From assembly GCA_035544575.1 (NCBI GenBank), contig DATKEC010000129.1, positions 1-64,000 of the forward strand: 64,000 nt of DNA, given 5' to 3'. The stretch comes from DATHWB01 sp035544575 (GTDB lineage: Bacteria; Actinomycetota; Acidimicrobiia; Spongiisociales; ZC4RG35). The translations under genes were made by a program, and so were the position numbers. Under the pieces are notes generated by a model. The model made no database searches. It was not told the DNA's origin and saw only the letters and a program-made list of their open reading frames with translations. Shown piece by piece: positions 8,824 to 16,672 of the stretch. Within the stretch, counting starts at the first letter, position 1, and each line of letters starts with the position of its first letter.

Positions 8824-8864
8824 CTCACACTCTCCTCGTCTCGGTTCTCGTTCTCAACAACAAA

Positions 8865-8888
8865 GAGCAGCACGCGGGGGTGCTGCTC
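8865..8888 (-). terminator. Attenuator-like hairpin in the infC leader
   Basis: GAGCAGCAC and GTGCTGCTC form a perfect 9-bp stem with a 6-base loop. On the minus strand it is followed at once by TTTGTTGTT. This is the form of an intrinsic terminator, placed 41 bases upstream of the proposed infC start. It more likely attenuates infC-rpmI-rplT than ends ribH transcription, because it sits so close to infC with two more hairpins before it. Confidence 0.6.
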
Positions 8889-8895
8889 GCAGAGG

Positions 8896-8915
8896 TACGG
8901 GTTGGAACCGTACGG
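8896..8915 (-). promoter_or_regulatory. Second hairpin of the infC leader
   Basis: On the minus strand GTACGG and CCGTAC pair around a 7-base loop. It lies just 5' of the attenuator-like hairpin and 3' of a 20-bp palindrome. The three together suggest a structured regulatory leader. No known riboswitch class was recognised. Confidence 0.4.
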
Positions 8916-8922
8916 GACCACA

Positions 8923-8942
8923 CTCCGACCGATCGGTCGGAG
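8923..8942. repeat. Perfect 20-bp palindrome upstream of infC
   Basis: CTCCGACCGATCGGTCGGAG is its own reverse complement. It may be an operator for a dimeric repressor or the first hairpin of the infC leader RNA. Its 10-bp arms leave no loop in DNA; in RNA the central bases would open. Confidence 0.6.
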
Positions 8943-9023
8943 CACTCGCTGGCGGGCCTCGGCGCGCCATCGGCGGCCGGGCGGGAAGCAGCAGCTTCCA
9001 CTTGATGCTCGGTTGTGCCCGAT

Positions 9024-9054
9024 AGCGTAGCCGATCGCCGCTCACAGCCCTCAA
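9024..9054 (-). promoter_or_regulatory. Weak candidate promoter for infC-rpmI-rplT
   Basis: On the minus strand TTGAGG (9049-9054) and TACGCT (9024-9029) are 19 bases apart, somewhat long for a sigma-A promoter. Transcription from here would give a leader of about 190 bases containing the three hairpins. The -35 lies inside the first copy of the tandem repeat at 9045-9107. Confidence 0.25.
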
Positions 9055-9107
9055 TCGTCACAGCCCTCACTCGTCACAGCCTCAATCGTCACAGCCCTCA
9101 ATCGTCA
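9045..9107 (-). repeat. Four tandem copies of a 15-16-base unit after ribH
   Basis: Read on the minus strand the unit is TGACGATTGAGGGCTG. Four head-to-tail copies (16, 15, 16 and 16 bases) start exactly at the ribH TGA stop. The copies at 9045-9060 and 9092-9107 are identical; the middle two carry one deletion and one substitution. This looks like slippage duplication of the 3' end of ribH. It is too short and has no spacers, so it is not a CRISPR. Confidence 0.9.
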
Positions 9108-9551
9108 TAGGCCGGCGAGACGGCGCGCCACGGTGATCACGGCGTGCGCGGCTTCAGCGCCCTTGTTCCCGGGTCCTGGCCGGGAACGTTCGACGGCGTG
9201 GTCGTAATCACGGACAGTCAGGACGGCGCTGGTCACCGGTCGACCGGTGCGCAGGGCCACCTCGCCGATGCCCCGTGTGGCCTCGGCGGCGACGAACTCG
9301 TAATGATCGGTCTCTCCCTTGATCACCGCCGCGATCGCGACGACGCCGGCGCACCCAACTCGTTCGATGAGCGCCAGCGCAGCCACTCCGAGTTCCAGGG
9401 CGCCGTCGACCTCGAAGACCGGGATCTCGGTCACACCCGCTTCCTCGAGCACCCGAACCGCCGCGTCGAGCATGGGCCGGGTGATCGGAGCGTTGTAGGA
9501 CGACACGACCACGCCGATGCGCTCTGGAACTGCACCCTCGCCGAGGATCAC
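9105..9551 (-). CDS. ribH: 6,7-dimethyl-8-ribityllumazine synthase
   Basis: Condenses the ribityl-aminouracil with dihydroxybutanone phosphate to make lumazine, the penultimate step to riboflavin. The 148 residues match the family. Visible motifs are SSYNAPITRPML (substrate pocket), VDGALELGVAA, the AAVIKGETDHYEFV segment with the catalytic His, and GNKGAEAAHAVI near the C-terminus. The usual Pro of the GA-E-P motif is Gly. GTG start, overlapping ribBA by 4 bases. It is last in the ribD-ribE-ribBA-ribH order. Confidence 0.95.
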   Translation of the reverse strand: MILGEGAVPERIGVVVSSYNAPITRPMLDAAVRVLEEAGVTEIPVFEVDGALELGVAALALIERVGCAGVVAIAAVIKGETDHYEFVAAEATRGIGEVALRTGRPVTSAVLTVRDYDHAVERSRPGPGNKGAEAAHAVITVARRLAGL

Positions 9552-10756
9552 GCACCGTCCTCGAAGATGTGTCCCATCTTCTCGGACTTGGCGCGCAGGT
9601 ACTCCCGGTTGTGCTCGGTGATGTCGGTCATCAGCGGCACCCGTTCGGAGATCGTGAGACCGTATCCCTCGATCCCGGCCCGTTTGGTGGGGTTGTTCGT
9701 GAGCAGGCGCATCGAGCGCACACCGATGTCGTAGAGGATCTGGGCACCGATCCCGTAGTCACGGGAATCGACGGGGAAACCCAGTTGCTGGTTGGCCTCC
9801 ACAGTGTCCATTCCGTCGTCCTGGAGGTTGTAGGCCTCGAGCTTTGCGAACAGCCCGATTCCCCGGCCCTCGTGACCCCGGATGTACAACACGACACCGC
9901 GCCCCTCTCCGGCCACCAGCTGGAGCGCCCGATCGAGCTGCTTGCCGCAGTCACAGCGCAGACTGCCGAACACGTCGCCGGTGAGACACTCGCTGTGCAC
10001 CCGGGTGAGCACCTCTTCGCCGTCGCCGATGTCGCCCATCACGAACGCAACGTGCTCGCGGCTGTCGACCTGCGAGCGATACCCGACGGCCCGAAACTGG
10101 CCGTACTTCGTGGGCACGGTGGCTTCGATCAGCTTGCGGAAGGGCTGTTCTTCCCGAGCACGCCGATACGCGATGAGATCTGCGATCGTGCCGATCAGCA
10201 GGTCGTGCTCCTTGGCGAATCGCTCCAACTCCGGGAGCCGGGCGACCGTCCCGTTGTCGTTCATGACCTCCGAGAGAACCGCCGCCGGGTAACGGCCGCC
10301 GAGCCGGGCGAGATCCACACCGGCTTCGGTGTGTCCGGCCCGCTTGAGGACGCCGCCCTCGGCGTATCGCAGCGGGTACATGTGGCCCGGGCGGGCGAGA
10401 TCACCGGGCCGGGTCTGGGGGTCGAGCATCGCTTCGACGGTCCGGGTCCGGTCGTAGGCGGAGATGCCGGTGGATGTGACGCCGCGGGCATCCACCGAAT
10501 CGGTGAAGGCTGTGCGGTACGACTCGGTGTTGTGGTGGACCATGAGCGGCAGTTCGAGCTCGTCGAGACGTGAGCCCTCCATGGGGATGCAGACGATGCC
10601 GCTGGTGTGCCGGATCATGAATGCCATCTGGGCCTCGGTGATCCGGTCGGCGGCGACGATGAGGTCGCCCTCGTTCTCGCGATCGGCGTCGTCGACCATG
10701 ATGACCATGTCGCCGCGGGCGATCGCGGAGATGAGCTCTTCCGGCTTGGCGAACAT
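9548..10756 (-). CDS. ribBA: Bifunctional dihydroxybutanone phosphate synthase / GTP cyclohydrolase II
   Basis: Supplies both substrates of riboflavin synthesis. Residues about 1-200 form RibB (DDADRENEGDLIVAAD with acidic metal ligands, RHTSGIVCIPM, RPGHMYPLRYAEGG, HTEAGVDLARLGG). Residues about 205-402 form RibA (HSECLTGDVFGSLRCDCG with the zinc cysteines, YIRGHEGRGIGL, DYGIGAQILYDIG, LLTNNPTKRAG). Length 402, typical. The ATG at 10756 overlaps the ribE stop by one base (TGATG), which decides the start; the longer frame only shadows ribE. Confidence 0.97.
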   Translation of the reverse strand: MFAKPEELISAIARGDMVIMVDDADRENEGDLIVAADRITEAQMAFMIRHTSGIVCIPMEGSRLDELELPLMVHHNTESYRTAFTDSVDARGVTSTGISAYDRTRTVEAMLDPQTRPGDLARPGHMYPLRYAEGGVLKRAGHTEAGVDLARLGGRYPAAVLSEVMNDNGTVARLPELERFAKEHDLLIGTIADLIAYRRAREEQPFRKLIEATVPTKYGQFRAVGYRSQVDSREHVAFVMGDIGDGEEVLTRVHSECLTGDVFGSLRCDCGKQLDRALQLVAGEGRGVVLYIRGHEGRGIGLFAKLEAYNLQDDGMDTVEANQQLGFPVDSRDYGIGAQILYDIGVRSMRLLTNNPTKRAGIEGYGLTISERVPLMTDITEHNREYLRAKSEKMGHIFEDGA

Positions 10757-11349
10757 CAGGCCCTGGCCTCCATCAACCGTTCGACGTACTTCGCGAGGAT
10801 ATCGACTTCGAGGTTGACCGGTGCCGGCGCCTCCATGTCCCCGAACGTCGTGGACTCCAGCGTGTGCGGAATCAGCGCGATGTCGAACTTGTCGCCGTCC
10901 ACCGAGGCCACGGTGAGGGAGACGCCGTCGATGGTGACCGACCCCTTCTCGACCACGTACCGCAACAGATCCGCAGGGCAGCGGATGGACAACCGTCGAC
11001 CCCGGCCGTCGGGACGGATCGAGTGAACCGTGCCTACTCCGTCGACGTGACCCTGCACGATGTGACCGTCGAACCGGCCATCGGCGGGCATGGCCCGCTC
11101 CAGGTTCACACGGTCGCCCACTCGCAGTCCGCCGAGAGATGTCCGCCGGAGCGTCTCCGAGACGAGAAACGTGGTGAATCCGCTCTCCTCGACACCGGTT
11201 GCGGTCAAGCAAGCTCCCTGGACCGACACCGAGTCACCGACGTCGAGACCTGCGGTGACCACGTCAGCCACGATCGAGAGCCGGCGGCCCCCGTCGTCTT
11301 CGGAGACGTCGCTGACCACGCCCATCGTTTCGACGATGCCGGTGAACAT
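10756..11349 (-). CDS. ribE: Riboflavin synthase alpha chain
   Basis: Dismutates two lumazines to riboflavin. At 197 residues it has the two-barrel repeat: MFTGIVETMGVV at the N-terminus, GVCLT-like QGACLTATGV in the first half, and GHIVQGHVDGVGTV with GVSLTVASV in the second. An AAAGGA ribosome site precedes the ATG. It lies 29 bases after ribD. Confidence 0.96.
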   Translation of the reverse strand: MFTGIVETMGVVSDVSEDDGGRRLSIVADVVTAGLDVGDSVSVQGACLTATGVEESGFTTFLVSETLRRTSLGGLRVGDRVNLERAMPADGRFDGHIVQGHVDGVGTVHSIRPDGRGRRLSIRCPADLLRYVVEKGSVTIDGVSLTVASVDGDKFDIALIPHTLESTTFGDMEAPAPVNLEVDILAKYVERLMEARA

Positions 11350-11378
11350 GGATTCCTTTCGGGGCTCTGGGGCGGATT

Positions 11379-12443
11379 CTACGGGGACGGCCGCGGCCGC
11401 CAGTCGAGGCGGAGATCGGCGCCGAGGCGTGAGACCTCGACGATTTCGATGTCGACTGCATCGTCCAGAGTCGCAAACACCCGATCGAACGCCCCTCTTC
11501 CCATGCCGCCGGCGAGCTTGGCGCCGATGTACAGCACCCCTCGGCCGACCACGCCGGCGCTCCAGAGTCCGGCCGCCAGCCCTGCCCCGCCTTCGGCGAG
11601 CACAGAGAGAATGCCACGTTCGCCCAACCCGACCAGAGCCTGACGCAGGTCGACGACTCCACCGGTTCCGGCGTGCATCACTTCCACACCGCTCAAGACC
11701 GTCTCGTCGGACGCAACGACGATCGGGTTGCGTTCCCAGATCCGAAGGTGAGCCGGCAGGGGCCGGGTACCGGCGACGATCACCGGTACTGGCTGGGGTC
11801 CCGTGTGATCATCCAGACGAACATCGAGACGGGGGTCGTCGCTGCGAAGGGTGCCGGCGCCGACGAGTACCGCATCGTGGGCGGCACGAAGCCGATGCGC
11901 GTCCGCCCTCGCTTCCGGGCCGGTGATCCATTGCGACGACCCGTCCGCCGCGGCGATCTGACCGTCGAGGGTCACCGCCTGTTTGAGGGTCACCAGCGGC
12001 CAGCCGAACCGGCGATGGTGGAAATAGCCCGGGTCTGCGGCTTCCACGGCTGCGGTCTCCACATCGGTGACGACGTCTATCCCGGCGGCCCTGAGAGCCT
12101 CGATGCCCCGACCGGCCACACGCGGGTCAGGATCGCCGGCGCCGACGACGACCGTGCCCACACCCGAGGCGATGATCGCCTCGGTGCATGGTGGCGTCCG
12201 CCCGGTGTGAACGCACGGTTCCAGTGTCACGACGAGCACCGCCCCGTCGGGAAGAGGTCCGAATGACTGGAGCAGGGCGCGTTCGGCGTGAACGTCACCG
12301 GGCCGAGCGTGACCCTGCTCGGCGATGACTCGGCCCTCGTGATCGACGAGAACCGCCCCGACCCGGGGATTCGGATGTGGGTGGTGGCGGCTCCCGACGG
12401 CGATCGCCTGCCGCATGACGACGTCGAAACGCCCGCCTGTCAC
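11379..12443 (-). CDS. ribD: Bifunctional pyrimidine deaminase / reductase of riboflavin synthesis
   Basis: Deaminates and then reduces the GTP-derived pyrimidine. The deaminase half (about 1-140) has the zinc motif HAERALLQ and PCVHTGRTPPC. The reductase half (about 145-354) has TLKQAVTLDGQIA, SQWITG and the NADPH-binding EGGAGLAAGLW. Start: a GTG at 12443 overlapping the response-regulator stop by 4 bases (GTGA), giving VTGGRFDVVMRQ and 354 residues. Coupling ties the rib genes to the regulator upstream. No FMN riboswitch was found upstream. Confidence 0.94.
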   Translation of the reverse strand: MTGGRFDVVMRQAIAVGSRHHPHPNPRVGAVLVDHEGRVIAEQGHARPGDVHAERALLQSFGPLPDGAVLVVTLEPCVHTGRTPPCTEAIIASGVGTVVVGAGDPDPRVAGRGIEALRAAGIDVVTDVETAAVEAADPGYFHHRRFGWPLVTLKQAVTLDGQIAAADGSSQWITGPEARADAHRLRAAHDAVLVGAGTLRSDDPRLDVRLDDHTGPQPVPVIVAGTRPLPAHLRIWERNPIVVASDETVLSGVEVMHAGTGGVVDLRQALVGLGERGILSVLAEGGAGLAAGLWSAGVVGRGVLYIGAKLAGGMGRGAFDRVFATLDDAVDIEIVEVSRLGADLRLDWRPRPSP

Positions 12444-13369
12444 GACGTGCGGCGATCGATCCGGTACGCCGATCCGGGCTGCTTCTTGGCGAACTCCTTC
12501 ATCTCCACCGCGACCGCCGATGCCTCCCACTGCGTGGTGATCGGCCGGGTGCGGTTGGTGACGACACCCATCGACATCGCCACGACGGGGAAGGCATAAC
12601 GCTCACCGCGGCGATCTGTCACCTCGATGTAGCCCTTCAGCGCGTCCGCAGTGTCGTAGTAGTCGAGGATGCCGTCGTCGAAGCGGTCGATGACCGACTT
12701 GCAGAAGGCCTCGGCGGCGTCGGCGTCGGTGATCGCCACGAAGTCGTCGCCACCGATGTGGCCGACGAACCCCTCGTCGTCGCCGATGTCTGCGACCGAC
12801 TGGCGCAACACGTCCGCCGAGAACTGGATCACCTGGTCCCCACGCATGAACCCGTAGTGGTCGTTGAAGGCCTTGAAGTTGTCGAGGTCGCAATACACCA
12901 ATGCGAAGGGTCGGTCCGAGGCGATTCGCTGCTCGATCTCGGCTCCGATCGAGAAGTTCCCCGGGAGACCAGTGAGCGGCGATGTGTCGCGGGCCGTCTT
13001 CGTGCGGCGCAGAACAGCCTTCACGCGGGCCACCAGTTCCACCACGTCGAAGGGCTTGGTGACGTAATCGTCTGCCCCGAGCTCGAGCCCGTTGACGCGG
13101 TCTTCGGTGAGGCCCCTGGCGGTGAGCAGCACGATCGAAGTCGATGCCAACGACGGTTGGCTCCGCATCTTGCGAAGCGCCGTCAGTCCGTCCATCCGAG
13201 GCATCATGATGTCCAGGAGCACGATGTCGGGGGGATTGGCGACGGCGCGGTCCAAGGCCTCTTGTCCATCGCCGGCGGTGTCGACCTCGAAGCCTTCCAG
13301 CTCGAGGTTGATGCGAACGACGCGGACGATGTCGTCGTCGTCGTCGACGACCAGCACCCGCTCGGTCAT
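12440..13369 (-). CDS. Response regulator with degenerate GGDEF domain
   Basis: Two-component receiver joined to a diguanylate-cyclase-like domain, 309 residues. The receiver (about 1-120) has VLVVDDDDDI, the phospho-acceptor in VLLDIMMPRMDG, LLTARG and the KPF lysine. The second domain has SPLTGLPGN, YCDLDNFKAFNDHYG and HIGGDDFVAI, so the signature is GGDDF rather than GGDEF or GGEEF. No RxxD inhibitory site is seen. It may be a weak cyclase or a c-di-GMP/GTP-binding sensor. It is coupled to rpe upstream and to ribD downstream by 4-base overlaps. No cognate kinase gene is adjacent. Confidence 0.88.
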   Translation of the reverse strand: MTERVLVVDDDDDIVRVVRINLELEGFEVDTAGDGQEALDRAVANPPDIVLLDIMMPRMDGLTALRKMRSQPSLASTSIVLLTARGLTEDRVNGLELGADDYVTKPFDVVELVARVKAVLRRTKTARDTSPLTGLPGNFSIGAEIEQRIASDRPFALVYCDLDNFKAFNDHYGFMRGDQVIQFSADVLRQSVADIGDDEGFVGHIGGDDFVAITDADAAEAFCKSVIDRFDDGILDYYDTADALKGYIEVTDRRGERYAFPVVAMSMGVVTNRTRPITTQWEASAVAVEMKEFAKKQPGSAYRIDRRTS

Positions 13370-14025
13370 TGTGAGATCACCCGTCGCAACTCCTCGATCG
13401 CCTGTACTCGATCGGCCTGTCCGAACACTGCGGTTCCGGCGACGAACACGTTCGCGCCGGCAGCACGGGCCGCACCGGCCGTGGCGGTCGAAATGCCGCC
13501 GTCGACCTGGATATCGGTCGTCAGCCCCTGGGAGTCAACGTATTTCCTCAAGGACTCCACCTTGCCGAGGACTTCCGGCATGAAGGACTGGCCCCCGAAA
13601 CCGGGATGAACGGACATGACCAGGCACATCTCGCACAGCTCGACGAACGGCTCCATCGCCTCCCAGGGGGTGGGCGGTGACACGACGAGTCCGAACCCGA
13701 GCCCGAGACTCTTGGCCCGCGCCGCCGCCTGTCGCGGATCCGGCACCGCCTCGAGGTGGATCGTCACCAGGTCCGCACCGGCGCGGGCAAGCTCGGGGAA
13801 GAAATCGGTCGGATTCGTCGTCATGAGGTGACAGTCGAATCGGAGAGCAGTGTGAGGGCGCAGAGCGGCGATGACCGGCATCCCGAACGTGAGATTCGGA
13901 ACGAAGTGGCCGTCCATGACGTCGAGGTGGAGGAGGTCGGCGGCCGAACCGAGCGAACCGACCTCGGCGGCAAGTCGGCTGAAATCCGCCGCAAGGAGCG
14001 ACGGGGCGATCTTGATGTCCACCAC
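13366..14025 (-). CDS. rpe: Ribulose-phosphate 3-epimerase
   Basis: Interconverts ribulose 5-phosphate and xylulose 5-phosphate in the pentose phosphate pathway; ribulose 5-phosphate also feeds RibBA downstream. The 219-residue TIM barrel has IAPSLLAADFSRL, LHLDVMDGHFVPNLTFG (catalytic Asp and metal His), CHLMTTNP, MSVHPGFGGQSFMP and VDGGIS. GTG start 44 bases after rsmB. It is coupled to the response regulator. Confidence 0.97.
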   Translation of the reverse strand: MVDIKIAPSLLAADFSRLAAEVGSLGSAADLLHLDVMDGHFVPNLTFGMPVIAALRPHTALRFDCHLMTTNPTDFFPELARAGADLVTIHLEAVPDPRQAAARAKSLGLGFGLVVSPPTPWEAMEPFVELCEMCLVMSVHPGFGGQSFMPEVLGKVESLRKYVDSQGLTTDIQVDGGISTATAGAARAAGANVFVAGTAVFGQADRVQAIEELRRVISQ

Positions 14026-14069
14026 GAGGCGAGTCTACCGATGCGACCTCCCCCAGCGTGGACGCCCCA

Positions 14070-15245
14070 TCATCGTTCGAAGACCGCGATGAACATGGCA
14101 TCGGTCGGTGCCAGATGGGGGGAGAGGAGCCATCCGTCCCCGTACGCCAGCCCCGGCAGGCCCTCGGGCGCGGATCCTCCCAGCCCTGCCACGACATCGA
14201 TCGTCTCGGCGGGCGTGACCGTGCACACCGAATACACCACCCGTCCGCCCGGCCGGGCCAGTCGGAATGCTTCTTCCAGCATGGTTCGCTGGATCGCGGC
14301 GAGCCGCGCCATCTCATCCGGAGTCACCTTCTCGCGCAGTTCCGGACGGCGTCGAAGGGTTCCCAGACCCGTGCACGGCGCATCGACGAGCACCGCGTCG
14401 AAACTCGACTCGACGAACGGAGCCGACCTGCCGTCTCCCAGGACCCAGGCGGCTCGCGGGATCCGGCGAGCGGCGTCGCTCACCCGTCGCCGGTGGGAAT
14501 CCATCGCCACCACCATGCCGCCCGCGCCGAGCTGGTCGAGGAGGTGTTCGGTCTTTCCTCCCGGTGCCGCGGCCATGTCCAGCACACGCCAGCCCGGCTG
14601 GGCCGCGACCGCGTTGCCGACCGCAACCGAAGCCGGGTCCTGCACCGCCATGTCCGGCGGCGGCGATCCGTGAGTCCAGAGCCAGGCGCCGGGAATGCCG
14701 CTCACAGGCTCGGCGCCGTCTGGTTGGCGGTCGAGACGCAACCCGACGGCCGCCGGACGCTGGGATGCCGCCCAGAAGGCATCGACGTCGTCGGCCTCCA
14801 GCACGTGGCGGAGTGCGGTGTCGACGAAGTCGGGGACGCCGATGTCCGCAAGTGTGGTGGGCTCGGGCGGATCATTCGTCAGGCGGCGCATCACCGCATT
14901 CGCGAACCCGGCCGCCCGAGGAGCGACACGACGCACCGCGTGGACCAGTCCGTCGACCACCAGCGGAACTGGAGTCCGATCGGCCACGACCTCGGCCGCC
15001 GCCACCCTGAGAAGGTCGAGGACGACGGGATCGATCTCCGTCAACGGCCGTGAGGCGTGGGTCTCGATGGCGGCGTCCAGGAGGGGCCGATGGCGGAGAA
15101 CCGCAAAGACGAGTCCCTGCACGGCGGCGAGGTCCGCACCCGACGCGGAGGCTTCGGCTCGCGCGACCACGTTCGACCACGCGCCCGAGCGGAGCACCCT
15201 TCCCACTGCCCGCCCCGCAGCCAGCCGATCCTCGGTGAGGGTCAC
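14070..15245 (-). CDS. rsmB: 16S rRNA cytosine-5 methyltransferase RsmB/Sun
   Basis: Methylates cytosine 967 of 16S rRNA using SAM. At 391 residues it has an N-terminal NusB-like RNA-binding domain (about 1-135) and a C-terminal Rossmann methyltransferase: DMAAAPGGKTEHLL (motif I), VDAPCTGLGT with the release cysteine, and SVCTVTPAE with the catalytic cysteine. GTG start overlapping the fmt stop (GTGA). The def-fmt-rsmB order is widely conserved. Confidence 0.95.
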   Translation of the reverse strand: MTLTEDRLAAGRAVGRVLRSGAWSNVVARAEASASGADLAAVQGLVFAVLRHRPLLDAAIETHASRPLTEIDPVVLDLLRVAAAEVVADRTPVPLVVDGLVHAVRRVAPRAAGFANAVMRRLTNDPPEPTTLADIGVPDFVDTALRHVLEADDVDAFWAASQRPAAVGLRLDRQPDGAEPVSGIPGAWLWTHGSPPPDMAVQDPASVAVGNAVAAQPGWRVLDMAAAPGGKTEHLLDQLGAGGMVVAMDSHRRRVSDAARRIPRAAWVLGDGRSAPFVESSFDAVLVDAPCTGLGTLRRRPELREKVTPDEMARLAAIQRTMLEEAFRLARPGGRVVYSVCTVTPAETIDVVAGLGGSAPEGLPGLAYGDGWLLSPHLAPTDAMFIAVFER

Positions 15246-16153
15246 GAGACCGCCCCCGGCCCGTTGCGCAGACCACGCAGCCAGTCCATCGCATTCATGC
15301 CGCGCTTGCCGGCCGGCTGTACCTCGAGGAGCCGGACAGAGCCGTCACCCACGCCCAGGTGAAGACCGCCGTCGTCAACAGTCAGCTCGCCCGGGGCGAG
15401 GCGGATCGATCCGATCTCGGCCAGCACGATGCGGAGAGGCCCGCCGTCATGCCGTACCCAAGCGCCGGGCCATGGCGAGAGTGCTCGTACCGCCGCCAGG
15501 AACGTCGCAGGTTCGCTGGAGAGATCGACCCAGCGCTCGTGGCTGGCGAGCTTGGGTGCGGTCACGGCCTCACGCTGGTCCTGAGGAGTCGATGCCACCC
15601 GCCCCGTCACGATCGCCGGCAGCCAGCGTTCGATCAGCACCCCTCCGAGCACCGCGAGACGCTCGGTGAGCGCGCCGGCGTCTTCGTGGGGGCCGATCGC
15701 CGTCGAGGCGGTCGAAAGCACGGGGCCGGTGTCGAGGCCCTCGTCCATCTCCATGAGTGTCACGCCTGTCCTGGTGTCCCTGGCCAGCATCGCTCGCTGG
15801 ACCGGCGCCGCCCCTCTCCACCGCGGCAAGACGGAGAAGTGCACGTTCACGAACCCATGCCGTGGCAGGGCCAGTGTTTCCGGCCGAATCAGCATGCCGA
15901 AGGCCACCACCACTCCCACGTCGAATGGAGACCGATCGCCCAGTCCGGCCTGGAGGTCGGCGGACGTCTCGGGCTGGAACACACCAATCCCGAGTTCGTC
16001 GGCAGCGATCTTCACTGCCGACGGCATCGGGCGACGAGAACGCCCGCGCGGCCTGTCCGGACGCGTCACCACCGTGGAGACATCTGCGTTGCCCACCAGC
16101 CGGAGCAGCACCGGGACCGCCGCCGGTGGTGTTCCGAGGAAGATCGTCTTCAC
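15242..16153 (-). CDS. fmt: Methionyl-tRNA formyltransferase
   Basis: Formylates initiator Met-tRNA. The 303 residues begin VKTIFLGTPPAAVPVLL. The catalytic segment is VNVHFSVLPRWRGAAPVQRA (His of HxSxLPxxRG), followed by DTGPVL and a C-terminal OB-like tRNA-binding domain from about 205. The GTG at 16153 overlaps the def stop by 4 bases, which fixes the start; the longer frame runs antiparallel to no homology inside def. It is paired with def, which removes the formyl group. Confidence 0.96.
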   Translation of the reverse strand: MKTIFLGTPPAAVPVLLRLVGNADVSTVVTRPDRPRGRSRRPMPSAVKIAADELGIGVFQPETSADLQAGLGDRSPFDVGVVVAFGMLIRPETLALPRHGFVNVHFSVLPRWRGAAPVQRAMLARDTRTGVTLMEMDEGLDTGPVLSTASTAIGPHEDAGALTERLAVLGGVLIERWLPAIVTGRVASTPQDQREAVTAPKLASHERWVDLSSEPATFLAAVRALSPWPGAWVRHDGGPLRIVLAEIGSIRLAPGELTVDDGGLHLGVGDGSVRLLEVQPAGKRGMNAMDWLRGLRNGPGAVS

Positions 16154-16656
16154 AGTTCGGGCGACGCCAGTAGCTCCTCCCGGAGCTCCTTCAGCGCCTT
16201 CTTGCGCACCCGCTTCGGGAGGTGATCGATCAACAGACCGCCGTCGAGATGACCGATTTCGTGCTGCAGCACACGTCCGATGAGGTCCCCACCCGCGTAC
16301 TCCACCTGGTTGCCGTCGAGATCCAGCGATTGGACCACGACGAACTCCGGACGCACGATCGGCCAGTACCGGCCGGGCACGGAAAGGCATCCCTCTTCGA
16401 ACTCGTACTCTCCTTCGGTCTCGACGATGACCGGGTTGATCAGCGATCGGGCACCCTCGCCGTCCTGGGCGTCGAAGACCGCCACCCGACGAGACACCCC
16501 GATCTGGTTGGCGGCGAGCCCGACACCGGGGGCGTCGTACATCGTCTCGATCAGGTCTGCGACCAGCTTCAGCACCGTGTCGTCCACGGCAGCCACGGGT
16601 GTTGTCGGGGTCCGGAGAACCGGGTCACCGTAGGTCCGAATGGGAAAGATCGCCAT
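16150..16656 (-). CDS. def: Peptide deformylase
   Basis: Metalloenzyme that removes the N-terminal formyl group from new proteins. The 168 residues carry the three motifs GVGLAANQIG, EEGCLSVPG (metal Cys) and QHEIGHLDG (HExxH). The start is the ATG of MAIFPIRTYGDPVL, the normal N-terminus; the frame upstream lies in priA. Confidence 0.97.
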   Translation of the reverse strand: MAIFPIRTYGDPVLRTPTTPVAAVDDTVLKLVADLIETMYDAPGVGLAANQIGVSRRVAVFDAQDGEGARSLINPVIVETEGEYEFEEGCLSVPGRYWPIVRPEFVVVQSLDLDGNQVEYAGGDLIGRVLQHEIGHLDGGLLIDHLPKRVRKKALKELREELLASPEL

Positions 16657-16672
16657 GGGTCCGGTGACGGTA

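Noticed and set aside
9045..9107. CRISPR array
   Set aside because: The repeats are contiguous 15-16-base copies without spacers and no cas gene is present.
12441..13369. FMN riboswitch before the rib genes
   Set aside because: ribD directly overlaps the upstream regulator gene, leaving no leader, and no RFN motif was seen upstream of rpe.
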